Assembly: GCA_030674185.1 (NCBI GenBank)
Contig: JAPXFY010001437.1
Coordinates: 1-36,375, forward strand
DNA: 36,375 bases
Reading direction: 5' to 3'
Origin: Monoplex corrugatus
Taxonomy: Eukaryota; Mollusca; Gastropoda; Littorinimorpha; Ranellidae
Made by a program: the position numbers and the translations under genes. Of the stretch, positions 31,431-36,375 are shown in pieces. The notes beneath the pieces were generated by a model. That model worked only from the letters and a program-made list of their open reading frames with translations. It did not search any database and was not told where the DNA came from. Each line of letters begins with the position of its first letter. Positions within the stretch are counted from its first letter, which is position 1.

Positions 31431-31647
31431 TATCAACAACAAAATTACAAAACAAAAAATAACCATCACCATCACCAACAAAAACACTAACAAAACAAAA
31501 AACAACAACAAAAAACTGGACCAAACCAGAATATGAAACAAACCAACTCACCAAACGACAAGAAAATGAAGCAAACAACGAAATAAAACAAGAATAACAA
31601 AAAAAACAACCCTACAAACAGCAACAACAACAACATCAACAAGAACA

Positions 31648-31681
<34 letters not shown>

Positions 31682-31715
31682 ATATATATATACATACATA
31701 CACACATACACACAC

Positions 31716-31781
<66 letters not shown>

Positions 31782-31790
31782 CAATCATCC
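31431..31790. repeat. A/C-rich stretch and (CA)n microsatellites with a short (TA)n
   Basis: 31431-31645 is CAA/AAC-rich low-complexity DNA (CAACAAC, AAACAAA). (CA)n follows at 31648-31679, (TA)5 at 31680-31691 and (CA)n again to about 31778. No gene. Confidence 0.9.
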
Positions 31791-31903
31791 CTTTCCACCA
31801 CCACCCTCTCACTACCTTCCCGCCCTGCGCAGGGGAAAGTACCGAGAAGATTTGTATAACTCCCTTGTATGAGAATCGCAGTCACAGGACAAGAACGGGG
31901 CAA

Positions 31904-31931
31904 GTCCGGCCTTCTTGTGGCGAGGCCGGAC
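31904..31931. other. Perfect 9-bp inverted repeat (hairpin)
   Basis: GTCCGGCCT at 31904-31912 and AGGCCGGAC at 31923-31931 are exact reverse complements separated by a 10-base loop. The surrounding 31791-32330 is unique sequence with no gene recognised. Confidence 0.85.
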
Positions 31932-32334
31932 AATACAAAATCAGTGACAATTGGCGATTTCTAACAAAAATCATGTCACATATGGCAGTGAGTATTATTC
32001 CTTGATATTCTATATATGATAATCATCGATTATATATAAAAACGTGTGTATGTAAGGCGATTGTAGCGCGTGAGAAAGAAGTAGTTTTGAAACAAAACCA
32101 CACACAAAGACTTGACCAGACAACCTCAGTGGCGTTGCTTTCAAATCGGCTGGTCAGTTGGGATCTGCCGTAACCGGTCCGGTCTGAATGTAATGTCAGT
32201 TCACAAGCACTGTGCTTAGATCTCCCAACCCTCACAGGCCTTCCTCAAACTCTGCACATACACTGTGAGTGTGTTGTCTAGGCCCTGTTCCACTATTGCA
32301 TTGTTAATTGAAAAAAACAATACTTTCTGATTTT

Positions 32335-32770
32335 GTTTCTTTTTGTGACGAGGTTTCTGAAATTCAGGTTGCTTTTCCCATCGACAGTGTCATGAGTTTT
32401 CTTCAGTTTATATTTCCATCAGCGTTAATTAACTAATTGGTTAGTTAACTGATTAATCATTCAGTCAGTTACCCACGTTTGTTTTGTATATTTGTTCCTT
32501 TATCTGTTTGTTTAAACTCAAATATTTTATTTTATCTTATTTGTTTTTGTGAAGAAGTTGCTGCATGAAATTCGGGTTGATTTTCCCATTGACTGCGTGT
32601 TGCCTCAGTACGATACAGTGTCATCAGTTTTCTTCAGATTTGTTTCCATCAGCGTTTATTAACTAAATTAATGAGTAAACTGATTAATCGTTATTCAATT
32701 ATCCACATATTTATTCTGTTTATTTGCTTCTTGATTTGTTTGTTTGTTAGTTTGCTCTTAAATTTTATTT
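32335..32770. repeat. Diverged tandem dimer, unit about 210-230 bp
   Basis: The two halves (about 32335-32540 and 32541-32770) share ordered blocks: TTTTTGTGA-AG(G/A)-GTT, AAATTC(A/G)GGTTG, TTTTCCCAT(C/T)GAC, AGTGTCAT(G/C)AGTTTTCTTC, TTTCCATCAGCGTT, ATTAACTAA, AACTGATTAATC and TTTGTTTG. The second has about 20 extra bases after GAC. No coding frame. Origin (old duplication or repeat family) unknown. Confidence 0.8.
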
Positions 32771-32868
32771 ATTAATTCACTCTTTATTTACTTGTTCATT
32801 ATTTATTTATTTATTCATTTATTTATTTATTTATCTATTTCTCTATTTCTTTATTTATTTATCTGCAT
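32760..32868. repeat. (TTTA)n / (ATTT)n rich stretch
   Basis: Imperfect TTTA tetranucleotides (ATTTATTTATTTATTCATTT). Follows the tandem dimer directly. Confidence 0.85.
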
Positions 32869-32921
32869 ACTCACTTCCATTCTTGGCGCCATAAAAGGGT
32901 CTTGAAAGCCTACACTTTGAA

Positions 32922-33098
32922 TCACACACACACATACATACGCACACACAACACACACACCACACACACACACACACACACATGCACACACACAAAACAC
33001 ACACAACACACACACACACCACACACACACATATATATATATATATATTTATGTATATGTATAATATATATACATGACCGCACACACACACACGCACA

Positions 33099-33137
<39 letters not shown>

Positions 33138-33562
33138 TATATATATATATATATATTTATGTATGTATAAATATATATATGTGTATATAATACATATATT
33201 CTATATATATGTATACATTATGTATGTGATAAAATATGAATGCATATATATACATATATATGTATAATGTATTTATGTATGTACCTGTATATATACATGT
33301 ATAACACTACGACATTCACGCACACACAATATATACCAACACACACACGCATGCACAAACAGAGACACACACGCAAATCACGCACACACACACAACACAC
33401 CACACACACACACACACACGCACGCACGCACACTCACACGCACAAGTACACACACTCACACACACACATACACATGCGCGCGCACACACACGCACAAGCA
33501 CGCGCACATCACACACACACACACACACCACACACACAACTCACGCACACACCGCCACCGCG
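32922..33562. repeat. Compound (CA)n and (TA)n microsatellite region
   Basis: (CA)n at 32922-33030 and 33079-33134; TATATA-rich DNA at 33031-33075 and 33137-33300; (CA)n with CGCA interruptions at 33320-33560, including a GCGCGC patch near 33476-33484. All open frames here are simple-sequence artefacts. Confidence 0.95.
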
Positions 33563-33711
33563 CGCGGAATGCATTGATAAGTTACTTTTTTCCTCCGTTT
33601 TTTTGTTGAAGTATTTTTGTGTATTGAAATAGTTATAGCCCTGATATGGCTCTACTGTCGGCTGGCTTAAACAGAAATGATAGTAACAGGAAGTTCTCCC
33701 TCTCAAAAACA

Positions 33712-34150
33712 CGTCGCCATAGTGGAGTCGGCCACTCGTTTTCTTACGAAGATCAGGATGCTTTCTTCAGGGAAAAAAGCGTCGCCATAGTGCAGCGCCA
33801 CTCATTTTTTACGAAATTCAGATGCTTTCTTCATGGAAAAGCGTCCCCGCATTGTAGCAACCCATTCCTTTTATTACGAAATTCAGAATGCTTTCGCCAT
33901 GGAAATCGCCGCATTGCAGCGCCACTCATTTTTTACGAAATTCAGAATGCTTTCTCCATGGCAAATCGTCGCCGCATTGTAGCGGCACTCCTTTTCTTAC
34001 GAGATTCAGAATGCTTTCTCCACGGAAAAAGCGTCGCCGCATTGCTGCGCCATTCATTTTCTTACGAAATTCAGAATGCTTTCTCCACATTTTAGCACCA
34101 CTCATTTTCTTCTCACAAAAATCAGGATGCTTTCCCTGTCGACGCGCATA
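33712..34150. repeat. Minisatellite of about 59-68 bp, seven units
   Basis: Units start near 33712, 33780, 33842, 33907, 33967, 34032 and 34091. Shared core: CGTCGCCGCATTGTAGCGCC, ACTCATTTTCTTACGAAATT, CAGAATGCTTTCTCCATGG and an A-run. A plus-strand frame (33646-34095, 149 codons) crosses six units, but the unequal unit lengths change the repeated peptide from unit to unit, which argues against coding. Confidence 0.93.
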
Positions 34151-34274
34151 GTTACAATACAGGACTCCTATTTTCTTCAGTTTTTTTAGTGTTTTTATTT
34201 GTTGGTTGGCTTGATTTTCTAATGTATTTGTTCACTTGAAACCTTGAGCCACGTATAGCAAGCCTGACTTTTGA

Positions 34275-34312
34275 ATCACACATACATACACACACACACA
34301 CGTGCGCACGTG

Positions 34313-34348
<36 letters not shown>

Positions 34349-34538
34349 ACAACACATCACACACACACTCATACAGTAACAAACATACACACAGGCAAGC
34401 ACGATCGCACAGGCTTGCATGCACATACAATGCGCACACATGCAAGTACACACACACATACGTATGCACACAAAGTACAAAGTATACACACACTCACATG
34501 CACGCACATATATACAAACACAAAACATCACACAACAC

Positions 34539-34574
<36 letters not shown>

Positions 34575-34651
34575 CACACATGCACTCACAGATGCACGTA
34601 CGCACATAAGCATGTATGCATGCGTACAGAGACACTAAACGCGCGAGCATG

Positions 34652-34694
<43 letters not shown>

Positions 34695-34945
34695 CACACA
34701 CACACACACACCACACACACACACTGCACCACAGACTACGCACTAACATCAGCATATTTGCGCACTCAAACCCACATGTAATAGACACAACACACACCAC
34801 ACATACACAACCATATAACACACACACATCACACTAACACACACACGCGCGCGCCACACACACACACACACACATACACCACACACAAACACACTCACAA
34901 ACACACACACATTGCACTCACACACTCACACACTCACACAAACAC
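34275..34945. repeat. (CA)n compound microsatellite
   Basis: Long CA array with CGTGCG, CATGCA and CACC interruptions. It begins just after TTTTGAATCACACATACA, similar to the start of the array at 32917. No gene. Confidence 0.95.
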
Positions 34946-34963
34946 ACACAAAAACACAGAGAA

Positions 34964-34991
34964 AAAAGAGAGAAGAGAGAAGAGAGAGAGA

Positions 34992-35026
<35 letters not shown>
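34964..35026. repeat. (GA)n microsatellite
   Basis: AGAGAGAA then uninterrupted GA dinucleotides on the plus strand. Confidence 0.95.
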
Positions 35027-35028
<2 letters not shown>

Positions 35029-35062
35029 GCGACTTTAACATTCGATCATTTCTGTCATTCTC

Positions 35063-35180
<118 letters not shown>

Positions 35181-35244
35181 TGTGTCTGTGTCTGTGTGTG
35201 ACTGTGCGTGTCTATGTGTGTCTGTGTATACGTATGATATCGAT

Positions 35245-35460
35245 ATCGATAGACAGGCAGATAGAAAGTAGTAGATAGTTGACAGATAATAGACAGTAGA
35301 TAGATAGATGATATACGATATAATAGATATGTAGATAGATAGTAGATAGATAGATAGATAGATGATAGATATAGGATAGATAGATAGATAGATAGATGAT
35401 AGATAGATAGATAGATAGAATAGATAGATAGATAGATGATAGATAGATAGATAGATAAAT
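35245..35460. repeat. (GATA)n tetranucleotide array
   Basis: Imperfect then regular TAGA/GATA units, preceded by GATATCGATATCGATAG at 35236-35252. Interruptions are mainly TGATAGATA. Confidence 0.95.
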
Positions 35461-36003
35461 ATTGAGTTTAGCTCACAAATTATGCAGAACAGAAAAAAGC
35501 AGGTTCATCGCACTTAAGCTAGATAGACCTGATCTTGCTGTGATTCTCAAGCAAGACATTCCCTCATTCAGGGTCCATAAAGTAGTCAGTTGATCAGATA
35601 GCAGATATTGATATCGGTAACAGTAATGCTTTGAATTTAATCTTTCGTTCAGTCGGTGATATTAACAGCATCATAACATAAAGATTGTTTCTTTACCTAG
35701 CCATCAAAATGATAGAGAAACTCGACCTGCAAGATCCACAATTCATCAGCTAGCCACAAACTCTCAACGTCATCAGGAGAGGAGGCCAAGAGGCTGTGGC
35801 TGGTCAACAAATGTTGGAACTTACGTGTGATAATTCTTTATGGTAATTCAGCTAAAATCTATCGCAACAGAAGATTTTCCCTATCATTATGGATAGGCAT
35901 ATTCCTTTGAGACATCCATGTGTTGTCTCAATTCCACAGTCCTTAGGGATTAAAAAACACAAACCATACCATAATGATTAAATCCTATTTTTTCCCTTTT
36001 CAG
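35461..36003 (+). other. Probable intron upstream of the F-box exon
   Basis: Unique AT-rich sequence without a recognised gene or repeat. It ends in a strong pyrimidine tract and AG. It could instead be 5'-flanking or UTR sequence if translation starts at the in-frame ATG at 35974. Confidence 0.5.
35983..36003 (+). promoter_or_regulatory. Predicted 3' splice acceptor
   Basis: CCTATTTTTTCCCTTTTCAG immediately precedes the open coding segment: a nearly pure pyrimidine tract followed by CAG, as expected for a metazoan acceptor. The reading frame stays open for the whole remaining window after it. Confidence 0.7.
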
Positions 36004-36375
36004 ATACCAGAATTTCCTGAGCCCATGGCGTGGCCTTTGTCTTGTTTCATGACTTCGCTTCATAATTTCATGGCAAAACTGAACACATTATGGGCAGAGA
36101 TGTCAGCACCACCACCTGACTTCTCACGGTTACCAGAACTTGTGTGGACCATGATCGTATCAAATTTAGAACAACAGGACAGACAAGCACTGTCGGTAAC
36201 TTGTCAGAGACTCTACAGTGTTTGTAAGACAGAGTCGATCTTGTGGCGTTCTGTGGCCTTGCGTCTAGGAAACATGAGCAGGGACTGGTGGAGAACTAAC
36301 CAAGTGGAACTGAACTCCACAGAAATGTCCATGCTACAGTCCCACAGTCATCAGATTGAGAAGATGGAATTGGTG
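36004..36375 (+). CDS. F-box protein, internal or first coding exon (partial, runs off the window)
   Basis: A 124-codon frame with no stop to the window edge, beginning IPEFPEPMAWPLSCFMTSL. Residues about 41-90 fit the F-box: FSRLPELVWTMIVSNL (Leu-Pro start and hydrophobic helix), then QQDRQALSVTCQRLYSVC and ILWRSVALRLGNM (the conserved Leu-Trp). F-box proteins bind SKP1 through this domain and recruit substrates to SCF (SKP1-CUL1) ubiquitin ligases. The tail HQIEKMELV could start a leucine-rich or other substrate-binding repeat, but too little is visible to name the subfamily. The exon probably begins after the AG at 36003. Alternatively the frame is open back to an ATG at 35974, with an in-frame TAG near 35943. 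This is the only convincing host coding sequence in the window; its codon use and composition differ clearly from the flanking repeats. Confidence 0.8.
   Translation, partial: MPEFPEPMAWPLSCFMTSLHNFMAKLNTLWAEMSAPPPDFSRLPELVWTMIVSNLEQQDRQALSVTCQRLYSVCKTESILWRSVALRLGNMSRDWWRTNQVELNSTEMSMLQSHSHQIEKMELV

Noticed and set aside
33646..34095. Repeat protein encoded by the ~62-bp minisatellite
   Set aside because: Unit lengths are not multiples of three, so the peptide is not a regular repeat; no start context or domain.

Overview
This is eukaryotic DNA, most likely from a lophotrochozoan and probably a mollusc. The reasons are very dense (CA)n and other simple-sequence arrays, several minisatellites, many decayed APE-type non-LTR retrotransposons of the kind often annotated in mollusc genomes as 'craniofacial development protein 2-like' or endonuclease-reverse transcriptase, and one spliced-looking host exon at the right edge. 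I could not assign a species. No bacterial operon, CRISPR array, rRNA or convincing tRNA is present.

Layout. 1-562 is a (CA)n array. 687-4155 holds two plus-strand, 5'-truncated copies of LINE family A (A1, A2), each with visible target-site duplications. 4345-6600 is an old plus-strand copy of LINE family B (B2). 7438-7510 is (CA)n, and 7529-10811 is a nearly complete minus-strand family B copy (B1) with a small set of identifiable lesions. From 10812 to 23225 the minus strand carries a composite array. A block X (the 5' leader of family B plus its upstream flank) and family C LINE copies alternate: X1-C1 (10812-14706), X2-C2 (about 14716-19022) and X3-C3 (about 19027-23225). C1 and C3 are clean and almost identical, while everything between them is full of small indels that look like sequencing or gap-filling noise. 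C1 is joined to a fragment of family B coding sequence, giving one long chimeric open frame.

23818-27151 is mostly tandem repeat: a phase-locked pentanucleotide array, a family D LINE fragment, a GA-rich array and about 50 copies of a 34-bp minisatellite. 27230-27727 is pyrimidine-rich and then (CA)n. 28020-28485 is a short family A insertion (A3) with a perfect 13-bp target-site duplication. 28941-29217 is a 40-bp minisatellite. 29580-31430 is a longer minus-strand family A copy (A4). 31431-35458 is mostly microsatellite, with a hairpin, a diverged tandem dimer and a ~62-bp minisatellite. 35459-36003 looks like intron, and 36004-36375 is an open exon with an F-box motif that continues beyond the window.

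Functionally the LINEs share one plan: an N-terminal AP-endonuclease (EEP) domain to nick target DNA and a reverse transcriptase to copy the RNA at the nick, all in one ORF. Families A, B and C have almost no 3' UTR and end in or next to short tandem repeats, a hallmark of RTE-like elements. C1 has an uninterrupted RT frame but lacks the endonuclease. C3 has the endonuclease but three to four single-base deletions that may be sequencing errors. The F-box exon is the only convincing host gene segment; the rest is probably intronic or intergenic to it.
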